This document shows positions 1 through 9,431 of a stretch of DNA of 64,000 nucleotides, in pieces. The first letter of the stretch is position 1. Each line of letters starts with the position of its first letter. The stretch lies in NCBI RefSeq assembly GCF_000170755.1, contig NZ_ABCK01000022.1:23881-87880 (forward strand), written 5' to 3'. Made by a program: the position numbers and the translations under genes. The stretch comes from Lentisphaera araneosa HTCC2155 (GTDB lineage: Bacteria; Verrucomicrobiota; Lentisphaeria; Lentisphaerales; Lentisphaeraceae). Below the pieces are notes generated by a model. The model saw only the letters and a list, made by a program, of their open reading frames with translations. It did no database searches and was not told the DNA's origin.

Positions 1-2
1 AT

Positions 3-1685
3 ACTGCGGAAGTGGATAAAGCTTTAGGCACAAAAGAAAGCTGGAATCAAATTCAAAAATCAGAATGGCTCCGTCAGCAATTACTCAAAAGTGGCGCTGA
101 GCTGTGGTTTGCCAGCTATGGCTGTGGTGTAGTTATGAAAGGCAACAAGGTCTCTGGTGTAATCGTAGCCACGCCCTTTGGTCGAGGTGTTGTTTTAGCT
201 GACGTCGTTGTTGATGGTACCGGTAACTCAGATATGGCTGCGGCGGCAAAAGCCAATACTCATTACAGCATTACTAAACACGGCGACTTATCAGTTCAGA
301 TTTCCAATTATGCCGTTCGTAAACTAGGCGCAGGCACTAATAATCCAGCGCGTTATATGCTCAATGATAACGATATCTTTGATCGTTGGCACCTAAAATT
401 ATCTGCTAGGCAAGAAGCTTACAAGGCCTTAAGTTCTCATGATATGGGGCAACTGATACCTTCACGCGATCGTCGTCGCATCGTTGGTGAATACACTTTA
501 ACCACTGAAGATATTCTTACGAAGCGTACTTTCCCGGACACCATCAGCCATCACAAGAGTAACTTCGATGCTGGAGCGCATCCGGATACCGAAATGTTCC
601 TAATAAAAGATATGAAGGGCCCCGTTTTTACTTGTGATATGCCTTACCGCTCAGTTATACCGAAGGGTCTGGAAGGACTTCTGGTTATCGGCCTGGGAGC
701 AAGTGCTGACCGCGATGCCATGACTCTCGTTCGCATGCAGCCCGATTTACAAAATCAGGGCTACGCTGTGGGCATGGCCGCTGCCATGGCTGTACTGACT
801 ACAGGTGGCAATGTACGCGATATCGATATAAAAGCCCTGCAAAGAGATCTTGTCAACAACAACTGCCTGGACAAAAGAGTTCTTACAGACCGTGATTCCT
901 TCCCCTTTAGTGAAGAAAAAATTAAACAAGCGGTGAAAACCCTACACAAACTGACCATTGATGTTCACCAAAAACCAGAAAAGGACGATACTCATACAGC
1001 TTTAGCCGTGGTGATCAGTCATCCACAAGAATCAATTGCTTTACTAAAAGAGGCTTATGCAAAAAGTTCAGATTCTAAGGTCAAATTAAACTTTGCTCGT
1101 ATCTTAGCTATACTTGGTGATGACACAGGAAAAAACACTCTCATCGATGCTGTCAAAAAATCACCTAATTGGGGGGCTGGTTGGGACTACAGCAATCAGC
1201 GTAAAGATGCCAATACTTTTGGTCCTGTAGATCGCATAGTCATTGCTCTGGGGTTTTTAAACTCAGCGGAAGTTCACGCACCCCTATTAGAGAAGATGGA
1301 TCAATTGACACTTAAGAGTCCGCTATCTCATTATAAGGCTGTTTGTCTTGCCTTAAGAATGAACAAAGATCAGTCCTTGGCTGAACCCTTAGCTCGTTTT
1401 CTAAAAGAGAAAAAGCTCAAGGGCCACACCCAAACCCTGACTTATTATAATGGGAAAAATAAACAGAAAAATGCTTATGTGCGTCAGGGGGTCAATACAA
1501 AAGGCGGCGCAATGGTGAATAATAAATTTAAAGAGCTCCTAATCGCGGCACTTCTTTTTGAATGTGGCGATTACCAAAATCAAGGACGTGAGATCTTAGA
1601 GGCCTACACCAAAGATGTGAATGGGCATTTTGCCGAGTACGCAAATAAAGTCTTGACCCATGGCACAGCAATGAGCGCGAAGTAA
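3..1685 (+). CDS. FAD-dependent oxidoreductase, C-terminal part (5' end outside window)
   Basis: The frame is open from the window edge; a GTG at 12 is only the first internal start-like codon, so this is the 3' part of a longer gene. It aligns with the second half of the 999-residue oxidoreductase at 4037-7036: both have AEV(D/E), the EWLR segment, VVATP(F/E)GRGV, a D.TGNS motif, (I/D)SR.RRRI.G and a MPYRS.(I/L)PKG / GLGxSxDxDAM segment typical of the FAD_oxidored (PF12831-like) family. The last 230 or so residues are helical and repeat-like (HEAT-like), again shared with the paralogue. The FAD-binding GxGxxG would lie upstream of the window. Substrate unknown; its place beside sulfatases suggests sugar or uronate oxidation, which is inference. 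Confidence 0.8.
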   Translation, partial: TAEVDKALGTKESWNQIQKSEWLRQQLLKSGAELWFASYGCGVVMKGNKVSGVIVATPFGRGVVLADVVVDGTGNSDMAAAAKANTHYSITKHGDLSVQISNYAVRKLGAGTNNPARYMLNDNDIFDRWHLKLSARQEAYKALSSHDMGQLIPSRDRRRIVGEYTLTTEDILTKRTFPDTISHHKSNFDAGAHPDTEMFLIKDMKGPVFTCDMPYRSVIPKGLEGLLVIGLGASADRDAMTLVRMQPDLQNQGYAVGMAAAMAVLTTGGNVRDIDIKALQRDLVNNNCLDKRVLTDRDSFPFSEEKIKQAVKTLHKLTIDVHQKPEKDDTHTALAVVISHPQESIALLKEAYAKSSDSKVKLNFARILAILGDDTGKNTLIDAVKKSPNWGAGWDYSNQRKDANTFGPVDRIVIALGFLNSAEVHAPLLEKMDQLTLKSPLSHYKAVCLALRMNKDQSLAEPLARFLKEKKLKGHTQTLTYYNGKNKQKNAYVRQGVNTKGGAMVNNKFKELLIAALLFECGDYQNQGREILEAYTKDVNGHFAEYANKVLTHGTAMSAK

Positions 1686-1745
1686 ACATGGACTTTTTGG
1701 TATGTAGTTCACGATTTATCGTGCGTAATTTAAAAATAAAAACAT

Positions 1746-1858
1746 AATTACCCATAAAGCGGGGCAAAGCCCCTAGTCGCCTGGTCAAGGATTGGCAAAT
1801 CCTTGCAGGGAGAGCTCGAGAGGGACAGCGTCCATCTCGTGTGCGAAGCACCAGCCTC
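1746..1858. mobile_element. Small non-coding dispersed element, copy A
   Basis: The core at 1747-1841 aligns without gaps to 56709-56803. It can fold into three successive hairpins: GGGGC/GCCCC around AAA, an 8-bp stem around GGCA (about 1783-1802), and a stem around CAGCG (about 1820-1842). The element is bracketed by imperfect direct repeats of about 31-34 bp (1715-1745 and 1859-1892, both starting TTTATCGTG). It fills the spacer between the oxidoreductase fragment and the sulfatase. No credible ORF. Confidence 0.6.
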
Positions 1859-1902
1859 TTTATCGTGAGTGATTTAAAAATAAAAAAAACATTGAGTAAA
1901 AT

Positions 1903-3444
1903 ATGAAAAAGCTAAAGCACATTATCACATTTAGATCAAGTCTAGTTTTTAGTTTACTAGCGCTATTCAGTACATCTCTGATTGGAGTCGAAAAGCCAAA
2001 CGTCATTGTGATCTTAGCCGATGACCTCGGCTACTCTGATCTGGGAATCTATGGCGGAGAAATCCAAACCCCAAATATCGATCAACTAGCGCGGGAAGGT
2101 GTACGCTTTACGGGGCTAAAGAATGCCTCGCGTTGTACACCATCACGAGCTTCCTTCTTGACCGGTCGCTATTCCCATGCGGTTGGCGTGGGGGCAATGT
2201 CGAAAGATGAGAATTTACCCGCTTATCGCGGTCAGCTCTCCGCCGATGCACCGACCATCGCAGAAATCATGAAAGCGCAAGGCTATGCGACGGGCATTGT
2301 CGGCAAATGGCATCAGACCTATACCGGCAAGTCGAAACAAAAAGCGCTGTACCCTCTGGATCGCGGTTTCGACTTTTTTTACGGCACTTGGTGGGGAGCG
2401 AAGGATTACTTTAGCCCGAAATTCATGATGAAGAATGATGAACACATACCCGATAGTACTAAATACCCAGATGACTTTTATCTAACTCACGCGCTATCGG
2501 ATTCTGCGATTGAATTTGTTGAAGCGCAGAATGAGCAGAAGAACCCCTTCTTTTTGTACCTCGCTCATTATGCACCTCATGCGCCGATTCAGGCTCCTAA
2601 AGAAAGAATCCAAAAATGTGTTGAGCGTTATAAAGCCGGTTTTGTGAAACTCCAACAGGAGCGATTTGAACGTCAGAAAAAATTAGGCGTAGCGCCTAAT
2701 AATGCCACTCTTCGCGATCAAACTAATAATTGGAATAGACTCAGTGAGAAAGATAAAGACGCATGGATAAATACCATGGCAACCTATGCAGCTATGATTG
2801 AAATTATGGATGATGGCATCGGTGAACTATTTGATGTCTTGAAGAAGAATGGTCAATACGATAATACTTTGATCTTATTTTTAAGTGATAATGGCTCGAC
2901 TCCTGAGCACAAAGGAAAAAGGTCAGCAGCTCTTCTTTGTTCTGCACTCAGTAATACGCCATTCAACGGATTTAAGGCCCATGCACTTGAAGGAGGAATA
3001 GCTTCGCCACTCATTGTCAGCTGGCCAAAGCAACTTGCGGAACACGCAAATCAAATTCGTCATGGTCACTGCCATATTATCGATATCTTGCCCACTTGTC
3101 TGGAAGCAACTGGGATCAATTTCCCCGAGTCATATAAAGGGCTAACTCCAGTGCAGCCGGATGGCATAAGCTTGATGGCTGCGGTAAAAGGAAAAGAATT
3201 AGAAAAGCGCACATTCTTTTGGGAACACCATCAAAGTCGGGCTGTTTATCAAGATGGCTGGAAATTAGTTGCAGATAAAGGTCCATGGAAACTTTATAAC
3301 CTGAACAATGACCCAGGAGAAAAATCCGATTTGTCTAAGCAGTACCCGGAAAGAACTGAAGAACTTAAAGCGATGTGGACAAAATGGGGCACAGATTACG
3401 GCGTGATTCGCGTACCATCAAATAAGAAGAAGAAAAAGAAATAA
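1903..3444 (+). CDS. Secreted arylsulfatase (formylglycine type)
   Basis: Type I sulfatase that hydrolyses sulfate esters, probably on a polysaccharide. An N-terminal hydrophobic signal peptide spans about residues 8-28. Family signatures: PNVIVILADD (metal ligands), catalytic C78-T-P-S-R with ASFLTGR (Cys to be matured to formylglycine), GKWH, and LSDNGST (metal ligand). It is a close paralogue of the sulfatase at 11011-12591, matching almost block for block, but with more AT-rich codons. The C-terminus ends in a run of six lysines, a feature shared with the three minus-strand sulfatases at 29.3-33.7 kb. Downstream lies a RAYT fragment. Exact substrate cannot be read from sequence. Confidence 0.92.
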   Translation: MKKLKHIITFRSSLVFSLLALFSTSLIGVEKPNVIVILADDLGYSDLGIYGGEIQTPNIDQLAREGVRFTGLKNASRCTPSRASFLTGRYSHAVGVGAMSKDENLPAYRGQLSADAPTIAEIMKAQGYATGIVGKWHQTYTGKSKQKALYPLDRGFDFFYGTWWGAKDYFSPKFMMKNDEHIPDSTKYPDDFYLTHALSDSAIEFVEAQNEQKNPFFLYLAHYAPHAPIQAPKERIQKCVERYKAGFVKLQQERFERQKKLGVAPNNATLRDQTNNWNRLSEKDKDAWINTMATYAAMIEIMDDGIGELFDVLKKNGQYDNTLILFLSDNGSTPEHKGKRSAALLCSALSNTPFNGFKAHALEGGIASPLIVSWPKQLAEHANQIRHGHCHIIDILPTCLEATGINFPESYKGLTPVQPDGISLMAAVKGKELEKRTFFWEHHQSRAVYQDGWKLVADKGPWKLYNLNNDPGEKSDLSKQYPERTEELKAMWTKWGTDYGVIRVPSNKKKKKK

Positions 3445-3452
3445 AGACGCTC

Positions 3453-3641
3453 TTGGGCGCACCGCCGGCGCTCCCAAGAGAAGTTTGGCAACGTGAATAT
3501 TGGGATCGTTTTATACGTAATGAGAATCATTTTTTAAAGGCTATAGAGTACATTCATCAAAACCCGGTGAAGGCCGGTTTATGTACCAGTGCGGAAGAGT
3601 GGCTGTGGTCGAGTGCTTATAAAAGTAACACGAGTGAGTGA
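3453..3641 (+). pseudogene. Truncated RAYT (REP-associated transposase) 3' fragment
   Basis: About 60 codons nearly identical to the C-terminal end of the RAYT at 23655-24356 (VWQREYWDRFIRNEN, YIHQNPVKAGLC, AEEWLWSS). The catalytic HUH motif (NHVHV) and everything upstream are absent. A degraded REP (about 3463-3477) sits at its left edge, at the same place where a REP is embedded in the full-length gene, so the fragment probably arose by recombination at that REP. It has no start codon of its own with a ribosome binding site. Not expected to be functional. Confidence 0.8.
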
Positions 3642-3696
3642 TTTCATATACTCTTGATAAGAGTTATTAAGTGGGGGTTTGATATAGCTTTGTTAA

Positions 3697-3835
3697 TGCC
3701 GGCGAGTCGCCAGCGCTCCCGTGTGTTTTCGTGTTTAAAAAACTTAGATCTTAATTTATGTATGCCGGCGGGTCGCCAGCGCTCCCAAGTGAGCATGCAA
3801 TGGAGTACTCATGCCGGCGGGTCGCCAGCGCTCCC
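3697..3835 (-). repeat. REP array, three copies, reverse orientation
   Basis: Three REP units (3697-3720, 3763-3786, 3812-3835) read TGCCGGCGGGTCGCCAGCGC followed by TCCC on the + strand, i.e. the reverse complement of GGGAGC plus a GCCGGC-GACCC-GCCGGC type hairpin. The spacer containing AACTTAGATCTTAATTTA before the second unit also occurs downstream of the full-length RAYT at about 24.46-24.48 kb, so this block is a copy of that RAYT's 3' flank. A direct repeat of about 27 bp (CTCCCAAGTGAGCATGCAAT...) follows the second and third units. The rest of 3642-4036 holds the promoter-like motif listed separately and otherwise nothing recognised. Confidence 0.85.
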
Positions 3836-3963
3836 AAGTGAGCATGCAATGGAGTACAGAAGAGTATAGGGATTGCGGGTTCCGCTAAGGCTGATTGATT
3901 AAATGATAAGCATCAAAGTTAGAGTTATTTACTAAAAAAATGTCAAAAATCAAAAAAAAAGCA

Positions 3964-3990
3964 CGGCAGGTTTTTCTCTGAGGGGAATAA
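3964..3990 (+). promoter_or_regulatory. Candidate ECF sigma promoter upstream of oxidoreductase operon
   Basis: CGGCAGGTTTT, an 8-base spacer, then GGGAATAA, 46 bases before the start codon at 4037. The first block is identical to, and the spacing the same as, sites at 17355-17381 and 26453-26479 (minus), the latter in front of the ECF sigma gene. Read as -35 and -10 elements of an ECF promoter; this is inference from conservation. Confidence 0.5.
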
Positions 3991-4036
3991 AGAGTTGACA
4001 AGAAGGAATATTTTTAAAAATTTAAGGAAGTAGTAT

Positions 4037-7036
4037 ATGAGGCCCTCATTTATTTTCACAGTCATAGTACTGAGTATGTTATTATTGGTGGAAAGCCAAG
4101 CACAAACTAAAACCGTGAGTGAATCTGAACGCCAGATTCCTCTGTCTTATGATGTGGATGTCATTGTCGTTGGTGGTACTCTACGAGGCGTTGCCGCTGC
4201 AGAAGCAGCTGCTAAGCAAGGCGCGAAAGTCTTTCTTGTAACTGACCGTCCTTATTTAGGCGAAGATGTCTGTGCCACTCAAAGACTTTGGATTAAGTCC
4301 GATCAAAAACCAACGACTGAATTGGGTGGGTCAATTTATGGCAAGGCCCGCAAAACAAAAAATGGCTACTCAATTGTTACACCAATGGATGTTAAGCGTA
4401 AGCTGGACGAGGCTCTATTAAATAAAAAAGTCCCTTACCTTTATGGCAGTTACCTAACTGAAATTCTTCATGACCCAAATGGTGAAGTCGCCGGCATTGT
4501 AGTGGCTAACCGTTCTGGTAGACAAGCGATTCGTGGGAAAATCATCATTGATGCGACTGACCGGGCTTTTGCGGCGCGAATGGCAGGTGCAGATTTTACG
4601 TCGTACCCAGCGGGTCCTCAAAAGTTCAAACGTATTATTATTGGCGGTGAGCCAAATAAAGAAGCAAAAGATTTAGGTTTTCAGTACACCGTTGTGCAAG
4701 TAGCTAACAAGCCGAAAACCATAAAAAATTCCTACGCAGTTTATGAATACGATTTAGAAATCTCCATGAAAGATGGTTCATTTAAATCCTTTATTAAGGC
4801 TGACAAGATTGCCCGCGATAAAAGCTATCATTTTGGTCAGGCGACTTATTCTGAGAAGTTATTCCAGATTCCACCAGATAACTTAAAATCGATCAGATCT
4901 CATCAGGGCTCATGGGAAAGTGCTAAAAGCATTCCAATTGAAGCCATGACACCAAAAGGTTTAAAGCATCTTTATGTTCTCGGTGGCTGTGCCGATGTCT
5001 CACGTTCAGCAGCGGAACAATTACTTAGACCGCTCAATAGTTTACAGCTCGGTCAAATATTGGGTGCAAAGGTCGCTAAAAAAGCCATAGAGAGAGAATT
5101 AGCTCCTGCAAGTCAACTTGTTGTTGCCGGTCATGGTGGCAAAGCGACAATTCAGGCTGAAGTTGGTGATGTTTTAACTGGCTTGCGCTGGAAACCTTCT
5201 GAGGGTTCAGTCCGTAGCCCTGCCAGAGCTTTACCGGTAATTGGTCGTTACGACACTGTCGTCGTTGGTGGTGGCACAGGTGGAGCCGCAGCCGGGATTG
5301 GCGCTGCTAGAGCAGGGGCTCGTACACTTGTTATTGAACATTTACACGGACTTGGTGGCGTTGGTACTCTTGGTCGTATAGCCATTTATTATAACGGCAA
5401 TAAAGCCGGCTTTAATGCCGAAGTGGAAAGAGAAATTACGGCACTGGCGGATGAAAAGTTTAAGCCGCGAGGCCACCATAAAAACATTCCCTTTGACATT
5501 GAAACCAAGATGGAATGGTTGCGCAAAGAAATCAATAAAGCCGGAGGTGAGGTATGGTACCTGACTTTGGGTGTTGGCTCAGTCCTTCAAGATAAGCGTT
5601 TTACGGGCGTTGTTGTGGCCACACCAGAAGGCCGTGGCGTCATTCTCGCCAATACCGTCATTGACTCGACTGGTAACTCAGTTATTCCTCATTGCGCCGG
5701 GCTTGAAACTCAGATGATTGACAATGAGCATATTTCCGTTCAAGGAACGGGTTTACCTCCCTGGCACCCCGGTGATAATATGATGAATTCAGATTGGACT
5801 TTTGGTCACGATGATGACGTTTTGGATATTTGGCGCATGCATGTTGTAGCAAAACAAAAATTTAAAAACGACTATGACTTAGGGCAACTGATTGATTCTC
5901 GAGTCAGACGTCGTATCTATGGCGATGTCTACATCACCCCGATGGATATCCTCAATAAGCGAGTCTACCCGGATGTGATAACTGTGGCCAAAAGTGACTT
6001 TGATAATCATGGTTTCTCTAGACATAACATGTTTATGGTTTATCGCCCGGCAAGAGAGTACATGTACGGCAACATACCTTACCGGGCTTTATTGCCGAAA
6101 GGCTACGATGGCATCCTAGTAACCGGGCTTGGAATTAGTGGTGATGGCGATGCCATGCCAGTCATACGTATGCAACGCGACATCGAAAACCATAGTTATG
6201 CCGCAGGTTATGCTTCCGCCATGGCGGCTCGTAACCAATCGACTGTGCGAAAGATTGATATCAAAGAACTGCAAAGACACTTAGTTGACATTGGTACCAT
6301 CCCTGAAAAGTATATTGATGCGAAAGACAGTTTCCCTTTAAGTGAGAGTACGATTCGCGAAGCGGTAAAAAGTCTTGGCAAGGATTACTCAGGAATTGAG
6401 AAGATTTTAACTCAAGTCGATACCGCTATTCCAATGATGCAGGGGGCTTACAAAGCTGCAAATGATCCTGAAGTTAAATTGCGTTACGCTCATGTACTTG
6501 GCCTTTTTTACGACGCTACAGGTGTTGATGATTTGCTAAGGGCAGTCAGTAAAGCAAAGTGGGATAAAGGCTGGAAATTTAAAGGTTGTGGTAACTTTGG
6601 TCCAACTACAAGTCCACTTGATAACTTAATTATTGCACTGGGACGTACAGGCGATGAAAGAGCGCTGGCAGTACTCATTAAAAAAGCTGAGCAGCTCAAT
6701 ACAAAACATGCCCTCTCGCACTTTCGTGCGCTATCAGTCGCCTTTGAAGCGCTCAAAAAGCCAGAAGCAGCAAAAGCACTCGTCGGACTTTTGGAACTCC
6801 CTAAAACAAAAGGCAATGCCTTTTTGGACATAAATAAAGTTAATAAAATAACGCCTGCCAATAATTATGATTGTACGACTCGTGAGGTTTCATTGAGAGA
6901 GCTCATTGTCGCACGGGCCTTGTACCGTTGTGGTGATTATCAGGGGATGGGTAAGAAGACCCTTGAGGCTTACAGCAAAGATTTCCGTGGACATTATGCG
7001 ATTCACGCCAGAGCTATTTTAAAAGAACAAAATTAA
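4037..7036 (+). CDS. Secreted tandem FAD-dependent oxidoreductase
   Basis: 999 residues with an N-terminal signal peptide (about 1-23, ending ESQAQ). It looks like two flavoprotein modules in tandem. The first Rossmann-like motif is VVGGTLRGVAAAEAAA (about 43-60), which lacks the third glycine of a classical GxGxxG. The second, VVGGGTGGAAAGIGAA (about 408-424), is canonical. After the second module come the FAD_oxidored C-terminal signatures and a HEAT-like helical tail of about 230 residues. The second module and tail are paralogous to the fragment at 3-1685. A ribosome binding site AAGGAAG precedes the ATG. It begins an apparent operon with GH105 genes and sulfatases and has a candidate ECF promoter. 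A role in oxidising a sugar product is plausible but unproven. Confidence 0.85.
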   Translation: MRPSFIFTVIVLSMLLLVESQAQTKTVSESERQIPLSYDVDVIVVGGTLRGVAAAEAAAKQGAKVFLVTDRPYLGEDVCATQRLWIKSDQKPTTELGGSIYGKARKTKNGYSIVTPMDVKRKLDEALLNKKVPYLYGSYLTEILHDPNGEVAGIVVANRSGRQAIRGKIIIDATDRAFAARMAGADFTSYPAGPQKFKRIIIGGEPNKEAKDLGFQYTVVQVANKPKTIKNSYAVYEYDLEISMKDGSFKSFIKADKIARDKSYHFGQATYSEKLFQIPPDNLKSIRSHQGSWESAKSIPIEAMTPKGLKHLYVLGGCADVSRSAAEQLLRPLNSLQLGQILGAKVAKKAIERELAPASQLVVAGHGGKATIQAEVGDVLTGLRWKPSEGSVRSPARALPVIGRYDTVVVGGGTGGAAAGIGAARAGARTLVIEHLHGLGGVGTLGRIAIYYNGNKAGFNAEVEREITALADEKFKPRGHHKNIPFDIETKMEWLRKEINKAGGEVWYLTLGVGSVLQDKRFTGVVVATPEGRGVILANTVIDSTGNSVIPHCAGLETQMIDNEHISVQGTGLPPWHPGDNMMNSDWTFGHDDDVLDIWRMHVVAKQKFKNDYDLGQLIDSRVRRRIYGDVYITPMDILNKRVYPDVITVAKSDFDNHGFSRHNMFMVYRPAREYMYGNIPYRALLPKGYDGILVTGLGISGDGDAMPVIRMQRDIENHSYAAGYASAMAARNQSTVRKIDIKELQRHLVDIGTIPEKYIDAKDSFPLSESTIREAVKSLGKDYSGIEKILTQVDTAIPMMQGAYKAANDPEVKLRYAHVLGLFYDATGVDDLLRAVSKAKWDKGWKFKGCGNFGPTTSPLDNLIIALGRTGDERALAVLIKKAEQLNTKHALSHFRALSVAFEALKKPEAAKALVGLLELPKTKGNAFLDINKVNKITPANNYDCTTREVSLRELIVARALYRCGDYQGMGKKTLEAYSKDFRGHYAIHARAILKEQN

Positions 7037-7055
7037 AGGAAAATATAAAGGACTT

Positions 7056-8195
7056 ATGAAAAAACTTATCGTACTGCTTTGTGCAGTCTTAGTGGCCAGT
7101 ACTTATGCTCAAGAAGCTAAACCCTTGCCGGTGAAGTCAGCCATTGAAATGGCTGAGACAGTTATCGCTGAAACGGCTTTAGAAAAGGGCCAAAAGCCAA
7201 GGCGTTATAATTACTGGATGTACCAAAATTATATGATAACAGAGGGAATAAAGGCGATGGGCGAGGCTTTAGGTCGCCCGGACTTCAGTTCTTATCAAGA
7301 TAAACAGATGCTGTACTTTCTCGAAGAGTACAAAAATATTAAACCCATGACTGGCATGTACCTACATCCAGGAACCATGTGGCACTGTGGTATGGTCGCT
7401 AGCCTTTATGATATAAAAAGGAAAAGTGATCATCCGGAAATTGATCGAGGAATTAGCTATTTTCAAAAGATGTTAAATAATGCACCTAAAGTAGCTGGTG
7501 GTACCTTAGCTCGATATAGACCTGAGTGGAAATCTAAGGCGATTCAAATTGATGACTTGTACATGGTTACCCCATACTGGGCACGTAAATCGGTTGATCA
7601 TGACGAAGCTAAATATCTTGATTTGGCGATCGAAGAAACCCTTAGTTATTACAAGCATCTGTGGAATGCTGAGACAAAATTATTTCATTGTCTATGGCTC
7701 GAAAAAAAGCCGGAAGTTAAAATTCCGCACTGGGCTAGAGGCAATGGCTGGTTTGTTCTGGGCATCACGGATTTGCTAAATTTCGTGCCCGAAAACCATC
7801 CGAAACGAGCTGAGCTTTTAGAGGTCTATAATAATGTAATGCTGGGTCTTATGGCGCGTCAAAATAAAGATGGCTTATGGCATCAGGTATTAGATCACCC
7901 GGAAAGTTATACCGAGACATCGAGCTCCGGCATGTTCACTTACAGCCTATTGCACGGCTCTGCCAAGGGCTGGCTGCCGCCATCTGCTCGCACTGCCGGT
8001 ATTAAAGGCTGGAACGGACTGCAGACAAAACTAACAGACAATAATCAACTAGAAGATGTTTGTAGGAGTACCGGTATGTCTGAGGACCTCGACTACTACT
8101 TTAACCGTGAGCGGATTACTCACGATCAACACGGCATAGGCCCCTTCCTATTGTCAGCATCAGAAATCATTAAGCTTAAGTCAAACAAGCTCTAA
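7056..8195 (+). CDS. GH88/GH105-like unsaturated glucuronyl hydrolase
   Basis: Secreted (signal peptide 1-18, cleavage after STYA) alpha/alpha-barrel glycoside hydrolase of the GH88/GH105 type. These remove the 4,5-unsaturated uronic acid left by polysaccharide lyases. Motifs seen: IDDLYM with the candidate catalytic Asp at 166-167, HWARGNGW (225-232), DGLWHQVLD (272-280), SSGMFTY (about 290-296). Length (379) fits the family. It starts 19 bases after the oxidoreductase and is followed by a close paralogue, a tandem duplication. The presence of GH105 implies a uronic-acid-containing sulfated substrate (for example ulvan- or rhamnogalacturonan-like); the choice between them is inference. Confidence 0.88.
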   Translation: MKKLIVLLCAVLVASTYAQEAKPLPVKSAIEMAETVIAETALEKGQKPRRYNYWMYQNYMITEGIKAMGEALGRPDFSSYQDKQMLYFLEEYKNIKPMTGMYLHPGTMWHCGMVASLYDIKRKSDHPEIDRGISYFQKMLNNAPKVAGGTLARYRPEWKSKAIQIDDLYMVTPYWARKSVDHDEAKYLDLAIEETLSYYKHLWNAETKLFHCLWLEKKPEVKIPHWARGNGWFVLGITDLLNFVPENHPKRAELLEVYNNVMLGLMARQNKDGLWHQVLDHPESYTETSSSGMFTYSLLHGSAKGWLPPSARTAGIKGWNGLQTKLTDNNQLEDVCRSTGMSEDLDYYFNRERITHDQHGIGPFLLSASEIIKLKSNKL

Positions 8196-8241
8196 TTCAT
8201 AAAATATAAGTGATTCAATTAAAGGAAAATATTAGCGACTT

Positions 8242-9381
8242 ATGAAAAAACTTATCGTACTACTGTGTGCAGTCTTAGTGACCAGTAATTATGCTCAAGA
8301 AGCTAAAGCGCTACCACTGAAAGCCGCTATTAAAATGGCTGAGACTGTGATCGCTGAAACGGCTTTAGAAAAGGGTCAAAAGCCGACGCGTTATAATTAC
8401 TGGATGTACCAGAACTACATGATTGCCGAAGGCATCAAATCCATGGGCGACACTTTGGGCCGCCCAGAGTTCAGTGAATATAAAGAGAAACAACTCATGT
8501 ATTACTGCGATTCATTCAATAAAATTAAGGATAAACGTACAAAACAACATTATCTCAAACCAAATTCTCTATGGCATAGTGGTATGGTTGCTAGTTTCGT
8601 TGAAGCACAAGCAACAAGCGATCACCCTGAAATCACCCGTGGAATATCTTACTTCCAAGGCATGCTGAATAAAGCGCCTAAAATTGCAGATGGAACACTC
8701 ACTCGCTATAAACCTCGATGGAAGTCAAAGGGTGTGCAAATTGACGATTTATATATGCTTGCCCCCTATTGGGTACGTAAATCCAAGCAAAGTGGCAATC
8801 CAGAATACCTTGAGAAAGCCATAGAAGAAACTCTCAGTTATTATAAATATTTGTGGAATTCGCAAACAAAATTAATGCATTGTCTATGGCTGGAAAAGAA
8901 GCCAGAAGCCAAAATTCATCATTGGGGGCGTGGCAATGGCTGGTTTGTTATGGCTATTACTGACTTGCTGCACTTTGTCCCTGAAAATCATCCAAAAAGA
9001 GCCGAGCTCCTAAAGATCTACAACAATGTTATGCTTGGCCTTATGGCTCGTCAAAATAAAGACGGCTTATGGCACCAGGTTTTAGATCGCCCAGAAAGTT
9101 ATACCGAGACATCCTGTTCCGGCATGTTTACTTACAGCCTTTTACTCGGCTCTAATAAGGGTTGGTTGCCGGCATCTGCTCGCACTGCTGGCATAAAAGG
9201 TTGGAATGGACTGCAAACAAAGTTAACGGATAAAAATCAACTCAAAGACGTCTGTGTCGGAACCGATATGTCCGAAGATGTGCAATACTTCTTTAAGCGT
9301 CCCCGGGTTACCCACGATCAACACGGTACAGGACCCTATCTACTTGCCGCATCAGAACTTATGAAGCTTAAGAAAAAATAA
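8242..9381 (+). CDS. GH88/GH105-like unsaturated glucuronyl hydrolase, paralogue
   Basis: Same length (379) and architecture as the gene at 7056: signal peptide 1-18, VQIDDLYM, HWGRGNGW, DGLWHQVLD and CSGMFTY. It differs most in residues 85-130, where substrate-binding loops could diverge. The 5' leader (AAATATAAGTGATTCAATTA plus AAGGAAAATATTAGCGACTT) is repeated essentially unchanged in front of the next gene at 9432, so the duplication unit includes the leader. The ribosome binding site AAAGGA lies unusually far (about 16 bases) from the ATG. Expected to act in the periplasm or outside the cell on lyase products. Confidence 0.88.
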   Translation: MKKLIVLLCAVLVTSNYAQEAKALPLKAAIKMAETVIAETALEKGQKPTRYNYWMYQNYMIAEGIKSMGDTLGRPEFSEYKEKQLMYYCDSFNKIKDKRTKQHYLKPNSLWHSGMVASFVEAQATSDHPEITRGISYFQGMLNKAPKIADGTLTRYKPRWKSKGVQIDDLYMLAPYWVRKSKQSGNPEYLEKAIEETLSYYKYLWNSQTKLMHCLWLEKKPEAKIHHWGRGNGWFVMAITDLLHFVPENHPKRAELLKIYNNVMLGLMARQNKDGLWHQVLDRPESYTETSCSGMFTYSLLLGSNKGWLPASARTAGIKGWNGLQTKLTDKNQLKDVCVGTDMSEDVQYFFKRPRVTHDQHGTGPYLLAASELMKLKKK

Positions 9382-9431
9382 TAAATGATAAAAATATAAG
9401 TGATTCAATTAAAGGAAAATATTAGCGACTT

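Noticed and set aside
1528..1851. 107-codon minus-strand ORF
   Set aside because: Lies over the end of the oxidoreductase gene and the dispersed element; no protein features.
3654..3869. 71-codon plus-strand ORF
   Set aside because: It is a translation of three REP units and their spacers; no ribosome binding site or family, and its residue pattern (MPAGRQRSQV repeats) comes from the repeat.
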